From positions 49,253,804 through 49,317,803 of the forward strand of contig NC_070605.1 of the NCBI RefSeq assembly GCF_027172205.1: a stretch of DNA of 64,000 nt. Reading direction: 5' to 3'. Position numbers and translations under genes: made by a program. The notes below the pieces were generated by a model. The model worked only from the letters and a program-made list of their open reading frames with translations, did no database searches and had not been told where the DNA came from. Below are positions 23,961 to 36,751 of this stretch, piece after piece; within the stretch, counting starts at the first letter, position 1, and every line of letters starts with the position of its first letter. Source of the DNA: Podarcis raffonei. Taxonomy: Eukaryota > Chordata > Lepidosauria > Squamata > Lacertidae.

Positions 23961-24556
23961 GTAGGAAATGCTCAAGATGACCTTCATATGTTGTGTGTGA
24001 TTTCTGGTTGACTTTTCAAACCCTTGAAGTCCTGGTGACTTTACCCTAGTGCAGGCCATGTATCTCATTAAGACAAGTGAAATTCACAGTTTAGTTGGAT
24101 TAGTGTATAGAAGCAAGATAAAATGTAAACAAGGGGGTACTATGTTATTCTGTTACTAAGAGGCAACATCACCCTGCTTCAAATTTTAACAGAGGGCCTA
24201 GATTTTAGCAGAAGTTAAACTAATCATTACACACTATTTTATTTTCTGCCTCAAGCACAGGATCTTGCATTAACTATCCATACAGTAGTATATATATATC
24301 TCCTTATAAATAAATTCCATTGAGTTCAATGGGACTTATTCCAAGGGACGTAGGTATAGAATTGCAACTCTAATTAAGTACTTCTTAAGATGCTACAGGA
24401 TGTATTGTGTCCTTAAGTACAAAAATCTATCCCACTGAACACAATTGTCAACATATGGTTTTAAGTATCTGAAAAGCTGCTTATTTAAATTTAGGATTGC
24501 CTGAAAAATGTAAACAACCTATTCCTCCCTGCCTTGTTTATATATTATTTTAACAG

Positions 24557-24604
24557 ATGACATCCTAGAAAAAGAATTAGGAGACAGAGCAGATCCAGAT
24601 TATG
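24557..24604 (+). CDS. CHODL: CHODL candidate extra 48-nt exon in the stalk
   Basis: A 16-codon block reading DDILEKELGDRADPDY is bounded by an acceptor (TATTATTTTAACAG) and a strong donor (GTAAGA). It enters and leaves in phase 1, so including or skipping it keeps the frame. Human canonical CHODL passes straight from KYEP to EINPTAP, which matches this gene with the exon skipped. It is therefore either a lineage-specific exon, an alternative cassette or a chance phase-compatible block. Its very acidic make-up suits a stalk. Confidence 0.6.
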
Positions 24605-24989
24605 GTAAGAAACGTTTGGATTGAGTTGCAGTGGTAAAGCAATAGAATCTCATCCATCATTTCCAAAAGCAAAACAATCCATAGATTGGAAAAGCAGAGT
24701 AGCCATGGAACAGCTGAACAATGAATCCTGTAGAGAATAATAGTTACCATGTATGTTTTTATAAGTGAATGGATACATTTTGGAATATTTCAGTTTGTAA
24801 CTCTTATTCCAGATGTTATCCCTATGTTACAGTAAAGTCCTTAGACGAGTTTATCACCTACACGTATTCATGTTCAAAACTGATTAATCCAGTTGCCTTT
24901 GGAGCTTTTGCAAAGTGCAGTAATATGTGCAGATGTCCCAACACAGGAATTCGATTTTGTTCTTTTAAAATATGTAATTACTTTCACAG

Positions 24990-25073
24990 AAGCCCAGCCA
25001 ACGGTGCCAGCAGGGAAGCCTCACGATTCAAGCAAGCCAGAAGATCATTTTCCGGTGGTTGTTACTGAAACTG
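24990..25073 (+). CDS. CHODL: CHODL stalk exon
   Basis: It encodes EAQPTVPAGKP through FPVVVTETG, matching human EINPTAPVEKP...VVVTEAG in position and length. This is the extracellular stalk between lectin domain and membrane. It follows TTTCACAG and ends in phase 1 before GTAATT. Confidence 0.93.
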
Positions 25074-26200
25074 GTAATTGATGCATATGATTCTGATATC
25101 TCAGTAATATTTAAATATAAAGCATAGACTGCAGACATGCAAACCCCACTTATTCATCATATGAATAAACTGGCTGTACTCCCAGAAACTAAAATGAACC
25201 TGAGCTCTGGGATTTTAAAAAGAAGAAGAATTCAAGATGTCGTTGCTGCAGGGCAAATAGCTCTACTTGGGTTTTTAAGGGGAAATGCTTTTTGTCAAGG
25301 ATAGACATCACATCGCAAACAGCCAGAGTCAATATGCCAAGTATTTTCTCCCACAGTTTCCTCTCATTCTTACTTCAGAGCCACACACAGTGAATGAATT
25401 GCAGGGGGTTCTGCATGTTCAAGTCTTAATCTAGTCCATTAAGCTTAATGGACCGCAGAATAACTAATTAAAAAAAATGATCTAACAAAACATTTGGTTA
25501 ATGAACAAGTTTTGGAAAGTCAGCTTTTTGCTAAAGTTCTGCACCTTCCCAATCAGGTTCTTGTTTTGTATGTTTGGCTTTTATAAATGGTGGCTGGTGA
25601 GGTTGTTTGCTGAGTACAACTGCCTACAGCTATGGTGCTGAAGTAGGGGGCATGCATTTTCCCCTACATTGTTAGGTAGTGCTGGATGTGGGGTACTATT
25701 GAAGCAACCTGCACCCGTGCTGGGTTGACCATCTGGTTACCAATCATACATGGGACTGGGTTCAGCACTCTCTGCTTCCACTCAACACAGAAAGGAAATG
25801 ATGAGAACCAAAAGCCCTGGCCAGGACTGAAGATAAACCCTGGGTCACTCTCAAAACTTTTGCAGTTGTACTTTATGTGGAAAGGTCTTTAGAGGTGGGC
25901 AAGTTGTCTTTCAGGAAAGCTTTACTGCCATGACCAGTTTTTTCACTGAGGCCTTGAAAGAGCCTCAGGGTGGTGTTCTGCAGTCTACAGTTTTAAAATT
26001 GGAAGAGTAGAGTCCTTAAGGTTGGACACCTCTTGGGTTGTAAGATTTCATGGACTAGATCACGCTAGTTCATATGTGTGAGCCATTGGCTTAAGAGATC
26101 TCTGATTGTTGTGATTAACTGGTGCAGTACAAGAGAATTTGTGCAAGCAGAGCCCATGATTTCAATCAAAATACAATAATGAAACCCCTTTTTTTTGTAG

Positions 26201-26303
26201 GTTTAATTCCCAATTTAATTTATGTTGTTATACCTACTATACCACTGCTGTTGTTGATATTAGTGGCTTTCGGGACTTGCTGTTTCCAGATGCTGCATAA
26301 AAG
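26201..26303 (+). CDS. CHODL: CHODL transmembrane exon
   Basis: It encodes GLIPNLIYVVIPTIPLL... through CCFQMLHK, an uninterrupted hydrophobic helix followed by basic residues, nearly identical to human. It starts after a poly-T/GTAG acceptor and ends in phase 2 before GTAACT. In human some transcripts are reported to lack the transmembrane exon, giving soluble forms. Skipping this 103-nt exon would shift the frame here. Confidence 0.96.
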
Positions 26304-26621
26304 GTAACTATTATGACTGGACAGAAAGAGTGTCTTGTAACTTAAGCTCATGTATTATAAAATTAATCCTTCCAACTGACTCATATTCAAGGCCATTCCA
26401 CACACAAAGCAAGGCCATTCTCATTTGCACTTGAAAATGAATATTATTTCAGTGTTATGCCTTGACTAAAATGGCAGGAAGTCCACATTTAATAATGTAG
26501 CCATATCGTCAAATATATAATGTGTTCAACATTATTAGCAGGTATATTGAGTTTGCAAACCTTTTGTTCTAAGTAAGTTAATGCTGCTCTCATGCTAGTG
26601 AGAGAACTCATTGCTTTTGTA

Positions 26622-26735
26622 GATTAGTCATGGGGAACCTTGGCCTTCCAAATGTTATTGGACTACATTTTGCATTTTTGTTGCTCTTTGGCCATGCTGC
26701 CTGGGGCCAATAAGAGTCTATCAACATCTGGATGG
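26622..26735. repeat. hAT-type MITE copy, degraded
   Basis: It has the GGGGAACCTTGGCCTTCCAA start, the TTTGGCCATGCTGCCTGGG centre and an eroded right arm. It resembles the palindromic family at 23452-23587. Confidence 0.5.
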
Positions 26736-27294
26736 CTGCTGCTTTCACACACCTGTTGTATAGTATAGAAACTAGAAGACTAACATTTAAACCCAATGCC
26801 TAAGCAAACAGCCTTTAGATAGAAGAAAAGGTCCTTGTTGTGTACTTGATTACAATGCAAAACTGAACTTACTACTTTTTCTACCCTGCTATCTGTTATC
26901 AAAAGGATCACAGGAACAGGCTGTTTTTTAGGGCTGAATCAGCTGAAACACTTTCTTTGACACAGGCTGTGTACCCACCAAACATTGAAAGTACATGACA
27001 CCACCTGAAGAATCCTGGGAACTGTAGCTTAACCCATCACAGAGCTACAATTCCAGTACCCTCAGTAAACCAAAGTCCCTAGGGTTCTATGGGGGAAAGT
27101 AATGTGCTTTAAATGTATGATGTGCACACAACCACAGTACGTAGTCTTGGAATATTGTGGGCACTGTTCTCTCTGCACTGCAAGCGAGGGCGTAGCCACT
27201 GCTGCTTCTGCTACCTATGCAGAAGAAAGAGCAATGGCAGGAACAGAAGGATTTGATCCCATGCTGAGCTTTGTCCTCATCCCCATAAAGTTTA

Positions 27295-27553
27295 CCGTAT
27301 TTTTTGCTCTATAAGACTCACTTTTTCCCTCCTAAAAAGTAAGGAGAAATGTGTGTGCGTCTTATGGAGCGAATGCAGGCTGCGCGGCTATCACAGAAGC
27401 CAGAACAGCAAGAGGGATTGCTGCTTTCACTGCGCAGCGATCCCTCTTGCTGTTCTGGCTTCTGAGATTCAGAATATTTTTTTCCTTGTTTTCCTACTCC
27501 AAAAACTAGGTGAGTCTTGTGGTCTGGTGCGTCTTATAGAGCGAAAAATACGG
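27295..27553. repeat. TA-flanked MITE with internal hairpin
   Basis: A 259-bp element with long terminal inverted repeats (CCGTATTTTTTGCTCTATAA at the left, the complement of TTATAGAGCGAAAAATACGG at the right) and TA at both ends. Its middle holds a second inverted repeat built on CAGAAGCCAGAACAGCAAGA. It is non-coding. TA duplication points to the Tc1/mariner group. Confidence 0.72.
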
Positions 27554-28885
27554 TAGTTAGTCTTACACCATCCCCATTTCCTTAACCAATCGGCTGCAGT
27601 CAATGATGTGGAGCTGAAGTGGGCTGGGAAAACAACACAGGAATATCTGACTGAAAGTTGCAAGGAGAGGTAGGAGTTGACGCACAAATGCCATTTCAGC
27701 AGCAAACTTATGTCAAGAACACACCAAGTTCTGCTCCAACAGGATGCTCTATTGCTCTTGCTCTCAAAGGAAGAAAAAGTTATGATGGTCCCACAAGTAG
27801 TGCTAAAACCAAAGTAAGGCACGAGAAGCATCCACACCGAGCATTTCTCCTGTGCTTTATGGCAAACCAGCAACTCATTCATGCTTAGTGGCTTTCCCTT
27901 TCCTTTCTTCTAGGGAAGCAAGGAGAAACTGCTTCAATGACTCATCTCCATTATCATCTGAATGCCTTGCAGAAAGTTTAGATTCTAACTTGGTATATTT
28001 CTCAGTTTCTATGATTGTATTTTTAAGGTAGAGCTAGGGATCCTGGCAACTCCTGTGATCTACAGAACGCTCTTCCAAGAAACTTTGCACAGGGACAGAA
28101 TCTCCTCACCAGGGCTCGGTTGGCTTCATTTAGTTTGGTGGCCTTGAAATTATGTTGATCTATATCTATGGATATAGTTCAATCTATGCACTTGGTTCAG
28201 AACATATTTTTGCTACCTTTGTTCAGATGACATCCCACTCAAAGTGTCCTTTAAAAGCAGCAGTACTGGATTGGGAGTAACTTGTCCTTTCTTCATTCCA
28301 TGGCACTGTGGCAAATTCTAAAGGTTTGGCACAATGTGGTTGGGATCAATTGTGCTTTTATTATCAGATTGTTCCTAGCCCAACCCATGCATCTCAGACG
28401 ACTAACACTTGTATGGGAAGGACTCAAATGTATTGCTAGGCTTTTAGCTGCAGTGCCTTTGAATGGAGCCATAGAAAAGAAGCTTCCACATTATGGATGT
28501 AGTGCCCTTAGGTTAGCTGAGAAATAAATGCATACTGCAAAACGGGTTTCAAAGTATAACACTGCTAATGGTGGATTGAAGAAGGAAAGCCACTGGGCTG
28601 ATTCAACAGCTATGACTATTAACTACCATTAGGAATTTTTGACTCAATACAAAGAAGCTATAGATCAGGTAATGAATAAATGTACTGTAAGATAAATATG
28701 TAAAGTACCACACAAAGCTTACTGGATCTAAGCTTTAGACTTTAACTTTTGCCTGAGGGTGGGCATAGATTTTGAGGATCATATAGATGATAGATCTGTG
28801 AGAAAACACAGCATTGATAGGCTCATCTTGTATACTTCCTTACCAAGAAAAACATCCTGTCGAGTGTGAGGTCACTTTCCAGCTG

Positions 28886-29136
28886 CTAAGTGTGGTGTAG
28901 TGGTTAAGAGCGGTAGTCTCGTAATCTGGGAACTGGGTTCGCGTCTCCGCTCCTCCACATGCAGCTGCTGGGTGACCTTGGGCCAGTCACACTTCTTTGA
29001 AGTCTCTCAGCCCCACTCACCTCACAGAGTGTTTGTTGTGGGGGAGGAAAGGAAAGGAGAATGTTAGCCGCTTTGAGACTCCTTAAAGGGAATGTAAGCC
29101 GGGATATCAAATCCAAACTCCTCTTCTTCTTCTTCT
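28886..29136 (+). repeat. tRNA-derived CORE-SINE
   Basis: A full-looking copy: tRNA-like head (GTGTGGTGTAGTGGTTAAGA), core GGGTGACCTTGGGCCAGTCA, 3' part AAGCCGGGATATCAAATCC and a (TTC)n tail. The bases CTAAGTG occur at both ends and may be the target duplication. It is not a working tRNA gene. Confidence 0.78.
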
Positions 29137-29320
29137 AAGTGCATAATCTTTTTACAGGAGGCCAACCAAGCAACATTAGTAGCAGAGACCATTTGGAAAG
29201 CCTTTACAATTGTTTATTGTGCACCGTCACCCATCTTTCATTGCATACTTACATGAACATATGAAAGGAATAGATGTATAATAAATGCATGTATATACAA
29301 TTGTGTTTCTAATTTTCCAG

Positions 29321-29405
29321 TAAAGGAAGAACAAAAACCAGTCCGGACCAGTCTACGCTATGGATTTCTAAGAATGCACGGAAAGACAGCAGCATGGAGG
29401 TATAG
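29321..29405 (+). CDS. CHODL: CHODL last coding exon (cytoplasmic tail)
   Basis: It encodes SKGRTKTSPDQSTLWISKNA, then RKDSSMEV and a TAG stop at 29403-29405. This matches the human tail (SKGRTKTSPNQSTLWISKST, then RKESGMEV). It follows the acceptor TTTTCCAG. The conserved tail supports an intact gene. Confidence 0.96.
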
Positions 29406-30240
29406 AGATATGACTGAAAAGAAAGCAGGAATAACACTTTTCCATTCAGGATCTATTATAATGTCATGTCAGATATTAGCTTGGAATGGCTTGGAATTGC
29501 AATGGATCAGCAAAATGAACTGGAAGCTCCCCCTTGAGGCAATTGTTCAGATCATTTTTATATGCAATGTTTGATTTTGAATTCAGTAGCAAAACATGGC
29601 ACTCCAAAAGAAAAAAAGAATGCATTTATTTTGCTATGGAAAATGACTCTGCTACAGATAGTAATGAGATGGAAAGAGCATTTGGAATATATATGGAAAA
29701 ATGTCTACTGTATATGTCACTTCTAAACAGTCATTTCTAGTTTAAATTTTAACTCCCTCCTTGTTAGTTTCTCATACGTTGTATTGTCTCTTATTAATGG
29801 GTGTACTGTAAATTCAGTTAATATAAATTTACAGTGTAACAAAATAATTTATCTTTGCATAAAAATTTGATAAAAATATTGACTGTAGGATTATTTATTT
29901 GAAATAGGAGGTGATTTTACTGTTCTTATTTGACTTACATTACTAAAGACAGTTGGCAACACTGTGCTATTCTGCAAGGATAAACTTCAAAACCACGGGG
30001 AAACAAACTGATGAACTGTAATGAGTACACTTTGGTAGCAAAAAGGGTATTTTGATATTATGCTTGTCCAGGGGCAACTTGAGTCATTCTGCCCGTGGCA
30101 AGTTATTCATTCAGTCCTTGGAAACAAAACAAAAAAAGGGGGTGGGAAGGCAAAGATCGCTAGTTATTGCTGTGCCAAGTAACTAGATTTTAAGAACAAT
30201 TGTTGACGATCTAAATAAATAAACTGTCCCCACCTGTGTT
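29406..30240 (+). other. CHODL: CHODL 3' untranslated region (approximate end)
   Basis: AT-rich sequence follows the stop codon. The first canonical poly(A) signals I see are overlapping AATAAA motifs at 30214-30223, followed by a GT-rich stretch, so cleavage near 30240 is likely. Earlier non-canonical sites, for example near 29840-29880, are possible. Confidence 0.45.
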
Positions 30241-30765
30241 CTGCTATGTTAGGAAAGGCAGAAATGTCCAGGGTCCTAGTATAAAGAAGCCAGCCACTGG
30301 CACACGGGGGACATTTTGTCTCCTTGTTTTGGTGTTTTTCCTCTTTCCTGCACTGGGAGAGAGAAGACACTGTCCCAGTGCATCACAGTTTCTAGGTCAC
30401 TGATCCTTTCAAGACCCTGGGAAGCACAACTGCTATTCAAAGGCGGTGGCAGTTGAGGGAGGGATATATGTGGCAATTGAGAAGAAGCTTATATGAACAG
30501 CTTCTTACAGTGCAGTATCAGAAAAGCACAACTACAGTCATTCTAATGATCCAACACCAATGGAGGTTGTGTAGGTTGTGTAGGTAGGTATATCCTTGCA
30601 GTAAGGAAGCGAAGCTGTGTTGCGTTTTGACCTTCAGAAATGCCAAAGTTGCCTGTTCCAGGAACATTTTTTTGACAGCAGAAATCTCTGCTTCTACCTC
30701 AGCATCTTAAATAATACTTCAGGATTGAGATTTCCAGTAACCAAAATCAACAGGAGGAAGGCTTA
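30241..30765. other. Gap between the convergent genes
   Basis: About 525 bp between the predicted CHODL and TMPRSS15 poly(A) sites. I see no gene, no known repeat and no obvious terminator-like structure here. If either gene uses a later poly(A) site the two transcripts would overlap. Confidence 0.4.
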
Positions 30766-31321
30766 CTTGCAGCGTCTTCAGTACTTTATTTGTGATGAGA
30801 AAGGCACAACGAAAGTTAAGCAGAGAGAGCAGGCATGAACAGTATTCAGTACTACAAAAACACATTTTAAAACTATGATTCCTTCATTGCAGGGCGTTAG
30901 CTTAGATGTCTCTTGGGGTACCTTCCAACTCTACAATTCTATGATGCTATGGTATACATGTCACAGTTGATGTTTCAGGGTAAAGAGGTGCATTTATAGC
31001 ATACAGTGATCGATGAAGATGCAAGACACTTCTCTCTCGGGAGAGAGTTCTACCATTAGGGGCTGCCATGGAGAATGCTATCTCCTGGGGTACTGTTCTC
31101 TGCACTGCTGAATGTGGTACCCTTTTCTGCTGATTTTGTAGTCCTAACAGGACACTGTTGTCCTGTTAAGTTTCTCCAGAACATACTTATTGTGGAGGGT
31201 GGAAACACAGGGGGAGAAGAGGCAGTGGAAGTTCTTCTGAACAAGTGGAAATCCTTCTATTAAAGGAGTGGCTTTGTTGAATATAACACTCTAGTCTTCC
31301 ATCCATATATTTAAGATGGTG
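30766..31321 (-). other. TMPRSS15: TMPRSS15 3' untranslated region (approximate end)
   Basis: Read on the - strand, the first canonical AATAAA after the stop lies at 30790-30785, so a 3' UTR of about 550 nt is likely. It contains a tRNA-Lys-type SINE remnant near its distal end and a stretch at 31030-31260 that I could not assign. Confidence 0.4.
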
Positions 31322-31495
<174 letters not shown>

Positions 31496-32029
31496 TTACC
31501 TACATTTGTTTTTAATTGGAGACAAAACGCTATGTAAAGCTAAAATGGGATTTGCTATGGCCTTCAGCATTCACTGAGATGCCTGTCAGTTATATGCAGT
31601 ATTAACAGAACCCTCTGCATGAGCTTCTACTTTAAGCTAAATTCTTTGAGCCAGCATGAAAGTTGTGTCAGAAGGGTTTTTGTAAGCATTGGAGTAATAG
31701 ACATTGCCTTTCTTAGACGGCAGAATATCTTTAGAAACAATCTGAGGATGACAGCAGCCCATGGCCTGCAATGCTATCAGTAGTTGCTTTGTATTCCCTT
31801 GGAGGTGACAGAGCCTAGAGGTTGTTGTTTCTCTAAATAAATTCAAGTATGCTAAGGTCATAAATGAGAAGAATTGAAAGCAGTATGATAATGATGATGT
31901 TGATAATGATGCTGTCCTTAAAGAAAGCTCCCAAGTTAAGTAATGCTTTTTCCATATATCAGTTATCAAATTATTATATAGAACATTTAGCACCATAAGT
32001 AATGATCAGAGAATCAAAAAATGTGCCTA

Positions 32030-34743
<2,714 letters not shown>

Positions 34744-34888
34744 TTATGTCCATTTTGTGATGTCATTATACAAGCAGCTCCTCCACAGCAATGAGTCCAG
34801 AATGCGTCCATTACTCAGGTCTATTTTATAATTTTATTGGAAACATGTAGTATCTTAACTTTCCAAAGTTATTCCAGATTTGACTCTA

Positions 34889-35125
<237 letters not shown>

Positions 35126-35489
35126 TTACAAGGAATATTCTGAGTCAGAATCAACTGTGATCAAATAACAAATCTGAGCAATTTGTGACATGTAATTTCT
35201 GTTAATTTCTACTTTTACACCACTTTGCACAATGTCTCAATCATTTGAATGCAGCTGGACCATGCAATGGGCTCTTACTGTATCATTTGAAATTGGTATG
35301 GAGGTATGACAGTATTGTTGATATAAACCAGAGCATGCCAAATTTTTACAAGATTCCCACATATTAAAATTGGAGAGACATATTATTTTAACACAAAAAT
35401 TACACACAGCCTGAAAACTGAATAAGCAATCTGTTTGCTACTGTGAGAAAGGTAATCTAATATTGTGCCCTGCATTCCACCCAAAACTT

Positions 35490-36092
35490 TGTGGGATGTA
35501 ACATAAGCAGTCAAGTACAACATTTCCTGTCTGCTCAGAGTGGACACATGGGGATGGTACTCCAGCCAGGAGGACTTCCTGTCACACCTGGTCTGGAGCA
35601 TCCTCCCCCTGCCTGTGACCAGGTAGATGGATGTGATCCTGTGAGACCCTTTTAAAAGGGTCAGTCATGCAGCCATCTTCCTCTTTGACTCTTTTGCTGC
35701 TCTCTTCTGATACTGATGCTTTTGCTGTCTGCTGGCTCTCAGCCATGAGCCCAATCCTCATATGGGATGAACTCAATCTCTATTCTGTAACTACAAGCCT
35801 GCCTTCAGGGAGCCAACTGTGAACTGAATGTGAGAAAATTTCTTATTACTTTTAAAAGAAGACCGTTGTGCCTTTATTCTTTTTAAGAGTGATAAAAGGG
35901 GAAATTTCCAGGAATAACCCAATCTGGACAAAGCTAGATTGGACTGCTTAAGTAAAGAGATTCATACAAATATACCAACTAGCTGCCTGCAATACACTGG
36001 GGAATGTACTCTGCTACTGACTCACTAGCGTGAGTGAGGAAGGATAATATTTAATCAATATATCCTCTCCTACTATCCACAACATTCCCACA
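35490..36092 (+). mobile_element. Solo LTR fossil, family A, copy 2
   Basis: About 603 bp, starting TGTGGGA and ending TCCCACA. Shared blocks with 14047-14644 include GTCAAGTACAACATT, CCTCATATGGGAT and CCTGCCTTCAGGGA-like segments. It lies antisense to TMPRSS15. No internal region adjoins it. The end repeats are too eroded to call. Confidence 0.68.
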
Positions 36093-36240
36093 AGCCTTCC
36101 CTCGGTCAGTTGATATTGGGACTATACTTTCCTTAATTGCCCAATAACTACAGTATGAACTGGACCAGTATATGACGGTGTAGTTGTACACCTTCCTGGG
36201 GATACCTCTGCCCATATTTGGTACCCATCTCTCTACCAGA

Positions 36241-36751
36241 TGTCAGGGACTGGCAGGGTTCCACTGAATGTGTGATGGAGGAAGGGGGCATAGAGGCTGA
36301 CCCAGGAGAGAGGGCAGTGATTTATGCATTTTGGTGCCACCCGCAAGGCAGGAGCCAGGATTGAAGCAGTAAGAATTGGAGGAGGGGGACAGGGCATGTC
36401 AGAAATGGAAGTAAGAGGCAGTTTGGGTGAGGGACCTGATCTCTCCTGCCCCACTGCCCCCAATGGGAGCTTGTATAAAAAAAGCACAGGGACAACTTTC
36501 ATGTCTCAGGTTGTGTCTGCGCACTCTGTCAGACAAGGCTACACAAACTGGGATGGGGGTGGTCAGAGTGGCTTGGTCCCACAGTTGCTTCAACCGCTTC
36601 ACCCAGCACAAACCTGGGAAAGTTAATGCTAGCTACGTAGACGCTAGAAGCATGTGTGCATTTCTATCTGGTGCGCTGTAATTGTGTGCTTTTGTCAATA
36701 AAAAAATTACTATCGTCTGCTTGTCTTCCTTGGCTGGGTGTGCACAGGACA
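36241..36751 (+). mobile_element. Probable solo LTR fossil, second family
   Basis: The block starts TGTCAGGGACTGG and contains a TATA-like GTATAAAAAAAGC at about 36473 and an AATAAA at about 36698, spaced as in a retroviral LTR promoter and poly(A) signal. The right end is uncertain. It lies 150 bp from the family A LTR, antisense to the host gene. No coding part was seen. Confidence 0.45.

Larger units (their letters stand above)
26304..29320 (+). other. CHODL: CHODL last intron (3 kb)
   Basis: It holds an eroded hAT copy (about 26622-26735), a 259-bp TA-flanked MITE (27295-27553) and a CORE-SINE (28886-29136). I see nothing recognisable in 27560-28880. The small introns 23961-24556, 24605-24989 and 25074-26200 also show no gene and no clear repeat, apart from a small interspersed fragment near 24300-24370. 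Confidence 0.6.
4264..29405 (+). other. CHODL: CHODL gene, coding span (7 coding exons)
   Basis: Chondrolectin is a single-pass type I membrane protein with one C-type lectin-like domain, known in muscle, cartilage and motor neurons. The joined exons (97, 313, 158, 48, 84, 103 and 85 nt) give 295 residues and a stop, or 279 without the 48-nt exon, against 273 in human. Seen in order: a hydrophobic leader at about residues 12-27, a C-type lectin fold at about 37-187 (WIGLW and WNDDRC motifs, paired cysteines, one NLT glycosylation site), an acidic stalk, a transmembrane segment at about 240-262, and a short tail ending SSMEV. Identification rests on near-identity to remembered human CHODL, especially the CTLD, the IPNLIYVVIPTIPLLLL membrane segment and the tail. 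Every intron is GT-AG and phases match. The gene converges on TMPRSS15, as in human. It appears intact. Confidence 0.96.

Noticed and set aside
28886-28960. A tRNA-like sequence with A and B boxes
   Set aside because: It is followed by a CORE-SINE body and a TTC tail; the cloverleaf is not kept.
36324-36681. Open frames of about 70-100 codons on both strands
   Set aside because: They lie in a probable LTR-type block with TATA and poly(A) signals and resemble no protein family.
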